From: Linum tenue
Taxonomy: Eukaryota > Streptophyta > Magnoliopsida > Malpighiales > Linaceae
NCBI GenBank assembly: GCA_946122785.1
Contig: CAMGYJ010000006.1
Span: forward strand, 36,104,066-36,168,065
Direction: 5' to 3'
DNA: 64,000 nucleotides
Shown here in pieces: positions 47,459 to 57,209 of the stretch. Position 1 is the first letter of the stretch. The number at the start of each line of letters is the position of its first letter. The notes under the pieces were generated by a model that searched no databases, had not been told where the DNA came from, and saw nothing but the letters and a program-made list of their open reading frames with translations. The translations under genes were made by a program, and so were the position numbers.

Positions 47459-48910
47459 ATGGCGACAAGCAATGGTAGTGATGTAATACCATTGATGGAG
47501 GAATCGACACAAGACAATCTCAATCGGCCTACTGCGATTGAGGATCAACTCAACAAGATTACCCTGGAGGAGGATGATGAGGAGCCTTTGGAGGTTGAGG
47601 ACGCTGATGTTGATGTGGTAAGAATGGAAGCTGTACGCCATTTAGGGCTCATTGGCCGCCTAGTGTCAGAAAAGAAACCAAATATTAAATCAATGAAAAT
47701 AGCTCTATCTAAAGCGTGGGGACTGAAGAAAACCTACCAGATCACGGATCTGCAGAACAATCTCTTTGCGTTTCAGTTCTTGGATTTTGATGACCGTAAC
47801 AAGGTCTGCTATGGAGGACCATGGCATTATGAGAGCAGCATCATGGTGTTTAAGGCTAGCTGGATGATAAAGAAGCCCACGCCGGAAGACATGCACGAAA
47901 TAGATATATGGATACAACTTAGAGGATTTCCAGCTGAGTTGAGAACTCAATCAATGGCAGAAAAGATTGCTAAGAGGTTCGGAGAATTAGTGCACTTTGA
48001 CAATGGTGCAGAAAAGATGTGGGAAGAATACATGAGATTGAGAGTACATTTATCTATAAACAACCCACTAAAGAAGAAGCTCAAGCTGAACATTGGAGGA
48101 CGACTAGTAGAATACCAGGTGAAGTATGAAAAGCTACCTCTGTTCTGCCACTCCTGTGGGAGAATCGGACATGTCAAAATCAAGTGCCCTCAACCATCAG
48201 CTCTGCCAACAGACCCTTTTGGCTTTGATCTCAGGGCAGCTCCACGAAACTGGTTGCATTCAGGGTCAAAGAGGATGGAAGCGGACATTTGGCAACAGCT
48301 ACGTCAGAAATTTGAAGTTGAAAGCATTGGATCCAATCAACCTGTGAGACAACAAAAAGAACCAGAGGCAATGAGTATGGATACTGACCCAAAGAAGCAG
48401 GTTGATGGCTGCGCAGGGCAGCAGACCACAGAAGCTGATAAAGGAAAAGAAGCAAAGACTCAGAACACAAATGTGAAGGAAACTGAGGAAACAGTGCAAA
48501 AGCTACCAAACCATATCTCCTTGGAGTCTGAAAAGGAGACCTCAGTGGAAAGACAACAAAAAGAACAGTCAGGACAGCTGAGATATGGGTTGGGAGGAGG
48601 TGCAGTTGAGAGACTACTCATGGAGAAACAGGAAGGAAGGGAGAACCGGAAACCAATAGTGAAAAGCTGGAGGAGGCAGGAGCAGACAAAGCCTAGAGAA
48701 GGAGGAGGAGTGGCAGTGACACCCCAAAAGAGGACACAAGGGGATAGAGGGGGGGCACCTACTCCAATGGAGGAGGACAATCTAATAAATAAGAAAGCCA
48801 GAATCCTAGTATTCTCCGAAATGACAACAAAGGTGACAGAAGGAGGCATAAATGATATGGATGGCGATAAGGCGGACCCTGCAGGAGAGCAGGGCCGCCG
48901 AGCCCAATGA
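47459..48910 (+). CDS. LINE 2 ORF1: DUF4283 / zinc-knuckle protein
   Basis: 483 codons from the ATG at 47459; the frame also extends upstream to a GTG at 47390, which I do not use as the start. The DUF4283 domain covers about residues 60-215 (KALSKAWGL-like start, YGGPWHYESSIMVFKASW, DIWIQLRGFP). A CX2CX4HX4C knuckle follows (CHSCGRIGHVKIKC). The C-terminal half is charged and repetitive in E, K and Q. It binds the element RNA. The frame is uninterrupted. Stop and ORF2 start overlap as ATGA, which suggests reinitiation for ORF2 translation. Confidence 0.9.
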   Translation: MATSNGSDVIPLMEESTQDNLNRPTAIEDQLNKITLEEDDEEPLEVEDADVDVVRMEAVRHLGLIGRLVSEKKPNIKSMKIALSKAWGLKKTYQITDLQNNLFAFQFLDFDDRNKVCYGGPWHYESSIMVFKASWMIKKPTPEDMHEIDIWIQLRGFPAELRTQSMAEKIAKRFGELVHFDNGAEKMWEEYMRLRVHLSINNPLKKKLKLNIGGRLVEYQVKYEKLPLFCHSCGRIGHVKIKCPQPSALPTDPFGFDLRAAPRNWLHSGSKRMEADIWQQLRQKFEVESIGSNQPVRQQKEPEAMSMDTDPKKQVDGCAGQQTTEADKGKEAKTQNTNVKETEETVQKLPNHISLESEKETSVERQQKEQSGQLRYGLGGGAVERLLMEKQEGRENRKPIVKSWRRQEQTKPREGGGVAVTPQKRTQGDRGGAPTPMEEDNLINKKARILVFSEMTTKVTEGGINDMDGDKADPAGEQGRRAQ

Positions 48911-51900
48911 GTCTACTAAGTTACAACTGTCGAGGGCTTGGGAAAACCTTGGCAGTTGGAAAGGTGAAGAGGTTGCTTCACCAATATGATCCCGACATTG
49001 TCTTCCTGATGGAGACAAAACAACATGAAAAAGAGTGGAAGGAAAAGATTAAGACTTTTGGTTATCATGATGGAGACGGAGTGTCAGCAGGGATAAACAG
49101 AGCGGGGGGCTCCTCCTGATGTGGAAAGCTGAGGTGCAAGTGCAGGTTATGTCCAAATCGAGAAATCATATAGATACAAAAGTAAAACATCAACTGACGG
49201 GGGCAGAATGGAGATTCACAGGTTTCTACGGATGGCCTGAGGGTAAAAACAAGAACAAGAGTTGTGAGTTGCTAAGGCAGCTTCACCACCAAGTGGATTT
49301 CCCTTGGTTAGTTATGGGGGATTTTAATCTCCTTGCTGATCATTTGGAGAAGAGTGGAAATAGGGAACCAGATATAAGGGAGATGGAAATGTTTCGAGAT
49401 ACATTGGAAGATTGCGATCTCGAGGATTGTGGCTATTTCGGGCGGATTTTCACATGGGAAAATAACCGCGATGAGGAAAACTACACTGAAGAAAGATTGG
49501 ACGGGGCGGTAGCTAACGAACAGTGGAAGAGTTTGTTCCCAAATATGCGATTAAATCACTTAGATAGGTGTGGTGCTGACCACATACCAATTCAGATGGT
49601 TTTGAACACTCTGGAAGAGGAAATCACTTGGGGATGGTCTTTCAGGTACGAACACTATTGGGAGAAGCACAAGGATTTTCAGGAGATGGTTAGAGAGGGA
49701 TGGCTAAATCAGGAGAATGCTTCTATCATGGATCGAATTAAAGATTGTGAGACAAAGTTGCTGAATTGGAGCAAAGAGGCTTTTGGATCACTCAAAGCCA
49801 GAAGAAACAGAATTGAACGGTTGCTCAAGAAAATAAATCGAGGAAGAAGAACAAAATCTATGCTGGAGCAAAGGAGATTATTAGAAAGGGAATTGGATGA
49901 TGTGCTTTACCAGGAGGAATGCAAGTGGAGACAAAAATCGAGAGCGGACTGGTTAAAGGAAGGAGACAGCAACACGGGGTTTTTCCACAGGAAAGCCTCA
50001 GAAAGAAGGAGAAGAAACACTATAAAGCGCCTATTGGATGAATCAGGAAGAGCCTGGATAGGTCAAGAAGGGGTGGAAAACTGCTTGGTAGATTACTACA
50101 AGGACCTATTCACATCAGGGGATCTCCCCACAACAAGTCAGATCCTATCAGCAGTGGACCAAAGGGTTACTGACTCGATGAATCAAGATTTGATGAAGCC
50201 CTTTAATGGGGATGAGATATGGGAAGCTCTAAAGATGATGGGACCAACGAAGGCCCCTGGGCCAGATTGAATGCCAGCGATCTTCTTTCAACATAACTGG
50301 GATGTGGTAGGGCCTGAGGTGACGAAGGCTTTGACACAATATCTAGAGATGGGAAGGTTTCCAGAGCAATTAAACTATACCCTGATAGCTCTTATCCCAA
50401 AGATTAAAAAACCAGCGAAGCCTTCAGAATTTCGCCCTATAAGCCTCTGCCAAGTTCTATATAAGATTATGGCAAAGGTTCTGGCAAACAGGTTGAAGCG
50501 GATTCTTCCAACAGTTGTTGGGGAGAATCAGAGCGCTTTTGTGCCGAAAAGAAATATTTTGGATAATGTCTTGATAGCGTTTGAATGCTTCCATGCGATT
50601 AAGAACAAGAAGAAGGCTAAAACAGGTGTCATGGCTGCAAAGCTCGACATATCCAAGGCATACGACAAGGTGGAGTGGAAGTTCTTAGAAGAAATAATGC
50701 TAAAGATGGGTTTCAACGAGAGATGGGTGAATTTGATAATGCACTGTGTTAGTACAGTAACCTACTCTATACTGGTAAATGGCCATAGATCAGTGGAATT
50801 CAGACCTAGCAGAGGGCTCAGACAGGGTGACCCTTTGTCACCATACTTATTTCTGCTATGTGCAGAAGGGCTGTCAGCTTTACTTCAACAAGAAGCAAAC
50901 AGAGGAACAATTCATGGGCTAAAAGTCTCAAACAGGGGACCAGCCATCTCCCATCTGCTTTTTGCAGATGACAGCGTCCTGTTCGCAAGAGCTACAGCTA
51001 CGGAATGTGGAAGAATAAAGGAAGTTCTTAAGATCTATGAAATGGAATCGGGCCAGAAGATTAATCTTCAAAAATCTGAAATCAGCTTCTCCCCGAGTGT
51101 TGGAGAAAGGAAAGTAGATGAGTTGGGAAATATTTTAGGAATGAGAAGAGTTGAAGAACACACGAAATACCTAGGGCTGCCCACAAGAATCAGCAGACAG
51201 AAGAAAGCAGCTTTTGGAGTGCTGGTCAACAAAGTAAGGAAGAAAGTTAAGCATTGGAAAAGTCAGACGCTCTCCATTGCAGCAAAAGAAGTATTAATCA
51301 AATCAGTGGCTCAATCCCAAGCCACTTATACTATGTCTGCTTTTCGGGTGCCAGATGGGGTGCTAGATGAGATCAGAAGAGTGATTTCAACGTTTTGGTG
51401 GGGGCAAAAGGGGGAGGAAAAACGAATTCCGTGGAAAGCCTGGAAGAAGTTGTGCAAACCCAAGGAAGAAGGGGGTATTGGCTTCAGAGATTTAGGCGGT
51501 TTCAACCTAGCTCTTCTGGGGAAGCAAGTCTGGAATTTAATGAACAATCCGGACTCCCTGGTTGCGAGAGTCCTGAAAGCTAAGTACTATCCAAACTCTG
51601 ATATCTTGGAGGCCTCAACAGGAAACAATCCGAGTTATACTTGGCATAGTTTAATGGCTGCAAAGAACCTAGTAAAGCAGGGCTTACGATGGAGACTCGG
51701 TAATGGAACTAACATCAATATATGGGAGGACAAATGGATTCCAGGTGGGAAGGAGAATGGCTTTCGTGTGACCTCACCGAGGGTGGACCTGGACGAGGGC
51801 AATCGGGTGAGTGATCTAATTGATCCTGAAACTAGAACATGGAAACGATCCCTGCTCCAACTTCATTTCAATACTACTGATCAGATTCGAATTGAAGGTA

Positions 51901-53033
51901 TACCCATACCAAGACAGCCAGCAGTAGATCGACGAATATGGAGCGCGGAGAGGACAGGTATCTATACAGTAAAGTATGCCTACAAGTTATGGAGGAAGAG
52001 GGCAAATGATGAGGAAGAAGGTAACGAGGCTGAAGAATTGACAGGGGAAATCTATGACCCCATGAATTGGAAACGGCTGTGGGGTTTAAACATTCCCCCA
52101 AAGGTGAAAAATTTTCTATGGCGTTTCACTCATGACATATTACCTACAGGGAAAAACATAGAAGGAAGAAAGAAAGAGGCTCCAACTGAATGCCCATATT
52201 GCAATCAAGTTGAGACACAGAATCACATCTTCAGGGAATGTTCTTGGGCGACTAGGATCTGGAGACCCACAGAGTTCAGGCCACTTTTCGAATCAGGAGA
52301 AGAGCTATCAAGTGGCAGCTGGCTTTGCGAAATTATGGAAAGAGTGGATGATGAAGTGTTAAGTAGGCTGGGAATGATTCTTTGGAAATTATGGGCCGAA
52401 AGGAACAATCACATGTTCAACAATCACAAATTAGAGGACTGGAAAATTGTCCCTCGGGCCCTGGATCTACTGGAGGAATTCCAATCACACAGAGAGAGGG
52501 AAGAGAGACCTAGCAGGAGCGAGAGAGTTACCTGGACGCCGCCGCCGGAGGGGTGGTACAAAGTGAACGTTGATGCAGCGGTGATGGCGAATGAAGGCAC
52601 GGGACTGGGTATGGTGGTAAGAGATGCGGCGGGGGGATTTGTCATGGCGGCTGTGACCAGAAGGCGAATCCAATGGACACCAGAGCACGCCGAGGCAAAG
52701 GCGTTGTTATTTGGTCTTCTCACTGCCATCCGTCATCAATTACTCCCAGCCATAGTAGAGACTGACTGCCAGGGGCTATTCTTGCAAATCGGAAATGAGG
52801 ATAGAAGCTTGACGGAGATGGGGATGATCGTGAAGGAGATAGAAGAGGTGGCAGATGAGATCGGAGGAGATAAGGTGCGCTGGGCTTTTGCAAAGAGACT
52901 AGCAAATTCGGCGGCCCATCTAGTGGCCCATGCAAACTGTAACTGGGAAACCTGTGAGGAATGGGCCGCTAGGCCTCCCGTTTTTCTTCTATCAGTTCTT
53001 GATCAAGATTGTACTGACAACACTATCCATTAA
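48907..53033 (+). pseudogene. LINE 2 ORF2: endonuclease-RT-RNase H, two lesions
   Basis: Endonuclease: LSYNCRGLG at the start, FLMETK, GDFNLLADHLEKSG, RLDGAVAN and CGADHIPI (48.9-49.6 kb). RT: KLDISKAYDKVEW, GLRQGDPLSPYLFLLC and LLFADDSVLF (50.6-51.0 kb). zf-RVT: WGLNIPPKVKNFLWR to CPYC...HIFREC (52.1-52.3 kb). RNase H: VNVDAAVMAN, EHAEAKALLFG, VETDCQG and NSAAHLVAHA (52.6-52.9 kb). There are two breaks: a one-base frame shift in a six-G run near 49105-49111, and an in-frame TGA at 50268-50270 where the family has Gly in APGPDG. Otherwise it is open for about 1,375 codons. The RNase H domain places it with the plant L1 lineages that carry one. Confidence 0.92.
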
Positions 53034-53147
53034 ATAAAATCAGGTTGATTATAAAAAAAAGGTCACTTTCCATTCAACTCAACATTTTCTTACTTCAATT
53101 GAGGTGGTATGACGTCAATCCGATTTAGTCTCTTAGACTCTCCATAG

Positions 53148-53586
53148 CAAGGATGTCAACCCGCGGTCGACCCACTTTGACCCTGATCCGGTGAGAAAAA
53201 CGGGCCGCACACACCCGTCGGGCCGACCGCTACAAGGTACCGGGTTGGAGGTCAAATTGTGTCATTTTTTTTTGTTTGCGAAATGCGCCTATTTTACAAT
53301 TTTTCTTTTCGCCTAGCTCAATTTTTGGAATGCTAAGTTGAACATTTGAATATTTATGTTATATAAGTGTGTGTGAATTTTCACTATATGTTGGATCTAC
53401 ATACGATATGTTATTTTGGTGTAATATTATATGTTATAACTCATTTAGATAAGATTTGATATAATTTATGAGGATAAGTACAATATAATGACTTTTTCCA
53501 TATTTCCGGGCTAAACCGGGTGACCCATTAACCCTTGACCCACTAGTTCGACCGGGTCCGGGTCAACCCGCGGGTTGACAACCTTG
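53148..53586. mobile_element. Non-autonomous hAT element (MITE 3)
   Basis: Ends CAAGGATGTCAACCCGCGG and CCGCGGGTTGACAACCTTG pair with one mismatch. A perfect 8-bp duplication CTCCATAG flanks it (53140-53147 and 53587-53594). It lies 71 bp downstream of the LINE 2 target duplication. The surrounding GTAGGTGGG...GGGAAAA sequence looks like an older MITE that it entered. Confidence 0.93.
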
Positions 53587-53594
53587 CTCCATAG

Positions 53595-53941
53595 TGTAGG
53601 TGGGTTTAGGGAGAAAAATGGGAAAATAATCAACAATGTAGGTGGAAAAGGTGGAAAAGATGGAGAAATGGGGAAAATTGGGTGAAAATACTCACCACTA
53701 TCAAACAAATGGTGGATGCAAGGGAGGGAGGAGGGGCCCATTGCCGGGCCCGCATATAATTTTTTTTTAATTTTTTTTTGTTCTAATTTATTTGTTTTAA
53801 TGGTTTTCCTTTATTGTGAGGTATTTTGATTGGTTTTATCCGCAACTGACAAAATTAATGACGTTATATTTAATTAGTGATAAAAAAAATTATGCCTAAA
53901 TTAAAAAAAAATTATATCGAAATGTTCGTATTAATTAATTA
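53595..53941. other. AT-rich spacer with an old MITE fragment
   Basis: 53595-53710 is rich in GTAGGTGGAAAAGGTGG and GGGAAAATTGGG. The inverse of this motif family recurs at 62660-62755 (CCCACCCACATTGTGGATGG). The rest is poly-T and AT-rich. No gene. Confidence 0.45.
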
Positions 53942-54431
53942 TCACTAACTACGTAAAAATAATAATTATTATTATATAAAAGAAGTGAGGAAATCAATTG
54001 TAGATTGATTTTAACAATTGAAAGAAAGAAACCCGCCGCATGCCCATGTACTGTACACGCAGACACCTTTTACTGTACAACGTGACTGGGATCTACTGTT
54101 TCAAGCTGGCGTGGGCTGGCGTGTGGGCAGTTGTTGGGTGAGGCTCATTGGGATCTGACGTGGGATTTGGCGGACTCTGGGGTCTCGGTCGGTGTGGGAC
54201 TGGTCGTTGGCTTCTGGTTGGCCTTAGTTGCGGTCGTTTGGTGGCCCGGACGCGCGTTGGTCATCAGAGATCGGTGTGTGACTTTGCCCCTGCCTGGGCA
54301 CGTGGGACGGGGCCTTCAGATATGCTTAGTAAGTCTTGCGTGATGTGATTGTGTCTGTTAGGGATTCCTAGAGGGTCGTGTTGGCCTGTTGTTCGTAGGA
54401 CTGTGTTGGAGAAACTTGGCGGCTGATTGGC

Positions 54432-54749
54432 TGGGGTTGGAGGTGCTTTGGGGATGGTTGACAACTGATTGAAGCAGAAAAGGCAAAGGGGTTTCTTGAT
54501 TATTGTGATCCTTCGCAACGAAGTTTGGTGATCTTTTCCCCACCATACAGGCTTCCTATCTCCCAATTCCCATCATACAGTATCGTTGGTTGGGGTTGGA
54601 GGTGCTTTGGGGATGGTTGACAACTGATTGAAGCAGAAAAGGCAGAGGGGTTTTTTGATTATTGTGATCCTTTGCAACGAAGTTTGGTGATCTTTTCCCC
54701 ACCATACAGGCTGCCTATCTCCCAATTCCCATCATACAGTATCGTTGGG
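54432..54749. repeat. 159-bp tandem direct duplication
   Basis: TGGGGTTGGAGGTGCTTTGG begins at 54432 and 54591. The units (54432-54590 and 54591-54749) differ at only a handful of bases (for example GGCAAAGGGG against GGCAGAGGGG, CCTTCGC against CCTTTGC). No terminal repeats mark them, so this looks like a local duplication. Confidence 0.9.
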
Positions 54750-54863
54750 AGAAGTACTGGGAGTGGTTCGAGAGAAGAGAGAGAACCGTCAGAAACCAAT
54801 TATGATTTCCTCTCCTTCATCTCGGTGCCTGATTTACAGACGCCATCTTCCTCAACGCTCTCT

Positions 54864-54920
<57 letters not shown>

Positions 54921-56560
54921 ATCGATCTTTATCTCGCCCGCTCCCAGAAGATCCGAAGATGGTCTCTTTCTTGCTTTCGAACCACTCTCCATTCATCTTT
55001 CTTCCTCCTCTCACTTCTTCTCTCTATATATACTTTCTCTTATAACCTCTGTTGATTGTATATATATATATATTCTTCTGGGTTTTAGGTGGTCAGAGAA
55101 TCTGGTAAGGTATATGAGGGGACTACAATCTTAAGACTTGCAAGGTGATAATCTCAGCCTAGCTATCTTGCAAGCCCATTCCCTCTCTCTTTCTCTCCTC
55201 TACTTCCAACAAAGAGGAGCATTTGGATCTGGGGAATTTAATCGACGACCACCACCAAAATCCATTCCACCCCCATCAATCAGAGTCAGAGCGATCATCG
55301 TGATTTGCTTCGAAGCGTTAACCAAAACGGAGACGACAACAGTGGCCTCTATATCCTTATCTCGACAATCCTCTCCGATGGAGATCCAGATTCCGATCTC
55401 CCCGCTAATCGCAAGTAAGTATTTGAGGTTTTGTTTTTTATCAGGTTGTACTTTCCTTCATTCAATCCTTTCTCAGCTTTGTTATTTCACTCTTTCGTTT
55501 AGGGGTCTACAATCTGGGAAAGACCACCGCGCTGCAAGTTAAGTAAGCTCGGCTATCTCTTCGTCCAACAAGACAACTTAAAGTTACAGGTCCGTGCTGG
55601 TTGAGGAATCCATTCGTCTTCTAGAAAACGGTGAGCAAGTCGTCCCGATTTTTACCTTTGCTCTGTTACAAGTGGCTTATTTTCTTTTACTCTCAGACTT
55701 GCGTGGCCGGATATGCATGAATCTCGAGCTAATCAGCTGGAGTATTACGGTTGCATTTGATCGATCTGCCGTTGTTGGGAATGGTGTAGGAAAGTGTAGT
55801 CTCAAGGTGACTGTAATACTGATCAAAGAAGGTTTGAAGGCTTTCATCTCTTCTCCATAAAATAGTAGCAAATTATTGTTAATTGTTGATTCTCCTTTTA
55901 TGTTTATTGCAGTTGTATATCGTGTCAAATATTTGCCTTATGATGCTTATCAAATTTACCATTTTTCCTAGGGTTATGTTGTCCTGTTCGTCGCTCGACG
56001 AGTTCCATCTGTTCACGGGTTCTTCATGCTTTCAAATTCCTTGAGTGGAAATAATTTTTGCTAATTTTTTGGGGGGGGTTCAGAACCCACGAGTTATTGC
56101 ATCTTGAGTAGGATTGGAATCCACTCTTACTATTTGTTAGCCTTCTTCCCTGTAATGTATTTGAATGGTGACCCATGAATTATTGCATGGTGGCAGAACA
56201 AGTGTTGCCTTTGCAATTGCTACTATTTTGAATATATGTATATAGAATTTCACTTTGATCCTTCTATGTTTGCAGATGGGGTACTTTGAACGATAGGGGA
56301 GATGGTTACATTTTGTGGGCGAAGGAACAGTCAGAGCTAGGAAGTGTTAGTGTATCTAATGAACCTCTTTTGTACAAGGAAAGTAGTTAAGTTTTGGGGA
56401 GAAGGAACAAAAAGATCTATGTATAGTTAGTGTACGTAATGTAATGGTGTTGTTTCTGTATTTTTATGATGTCGAATATAACGTTGATTGCCTTGGTGCA
56501 CCAAATTTGAGGATTGTATGATGTTTTTGCCTACGTTGAACATGGCCATAAATGAGGAAC
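54750..56560 (+). other. Transcript-like stretch, product not recognised
   Basis: Looks like a leader (CT-rich, TATATATA near 55060) followed by exon-like pieces. An ATG at 55378 opens MEIQIPISPLIA before a GCAAGTAAGT donor-like site. Another piece (55502-55541) reads LQSGKDHRAAS or, in another frame, YNLGKTTALQVK. The last piece (after TTTGCAG, from 56277) runs into AT-rich, 3'-UTR-like DNA. I cannot join these into a convincing protein. It may be a captured gene fragment or a non-coding transcript. Confidence 0.3.
54873..54918. repeat. (CT)n microsatellite
   Basis: About 23 CT units after a C-rich run (54863-54872). It lies in what may be the 5' leader of an unrecognised transcript. Open frames across it are repeat artefacts. 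Confidence 0.95.
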
Positions 56561-56739
56561 CAAGTACAACCCATGTTCTAAATATACAGCAAAAGCAAAC
56601 TTTAGTTTAAAATTGTGTGGTATCACCTGGACCATTGACAATGTTAAAAATGAATAAACAAAAACAAACTGCGGTTACATGATTAAAGTGTTCTCGAATG
56701 AAACATTTGTGTTCTCTCAATTTGCTTCAAGCCCGGGCG

Positions 56740-56925
56740 CGGATAGATAGAAAAAATAACGGGCCCTCTTTTATGATATATAAGTAGATATATGAATTGG
56801 GCCCAATATTCTCATATTTAGCCCGAATAGGAAATGGCTTTGTGCTTATATTAAGTTTCTATAGCTTTTGGGAAGCCCATTCTATAATTGTTCGGTCCAT
56901 TAGGGGAACAATTGATGGCCCATTG
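56740..56925 (+). promoter_or_regulatory. Upstream region of RPA-like copy 1 with GGCCCA motifs
   Basis: Contains AACGGGCCC, TTGGGCCCAAT, TAGCCCG, AAGCCCA and TGGCCCA within 190 bp. TGGGCY-type site II motifs bind TCP factors and are common upstream of plant replication and cell-division genes. The distance to the start codon is about 290 bp. Confidence 0.5.
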
Positions 56926-57209
56926 AATATCCAATTTATGATTTTATAATAGTGGTGCGAAAACGTTTTGGGGACCAAATTCCACCGCCTTTTCATTTCG
57001 GTTCTGATTCTACCTTTTCAACTTCCCCTGTTCCCTGAACTTCTTTCCCCAGAAACTACAGTACTTCGCAACTTCCAGATCAGAGATAGTCGTATATTCA
57101 TGGGGTATGATCGCCGATAGTTTTCCCTTTTGCATTCTGTCTCTGTTTCTTGACACTTGAACAAATTTTTGATCTTCTGTTGTCTTTCCATATCAGGCAT
57201 CGTTGTATA

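Larger units (their letters stand above)
47197..53060 (+). mobile_element. LINE 2: full-length L1-type retrotransposon
   Basis: A perfect 17-bp target duplication, GGTCACTTTCCATTCAA, flanks it (47180-47196 and 53061-53077). The element has a 262-bp 5' leader, ORF1, ORF2 overlapping by 4 bp (ATGA at 48907-48910), a 27-bp 3' region and a short A tail (53053-53060). The long exact duplication and the few lesions mark it as full length and young. It inserted 262 bp upstream of the SPPA start codon, pointing away from SPPA. Confidence 0.96.

Noticed and set aside
54672..55134. Two open frames of about 128 codons across the (CT)n run
   Set aside because: The SLSLSLS stretch is the microsatellite itself; neither frame has a domain.
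56733..56746. Possible second Helitron end at AAGCCCGGGCGCGGATAGATAG
   Set aside because: It has a GC palindrome but no CTRR plus T after it. If real, it would mean 53942-56746 is a separate element; kept only as an alternative.
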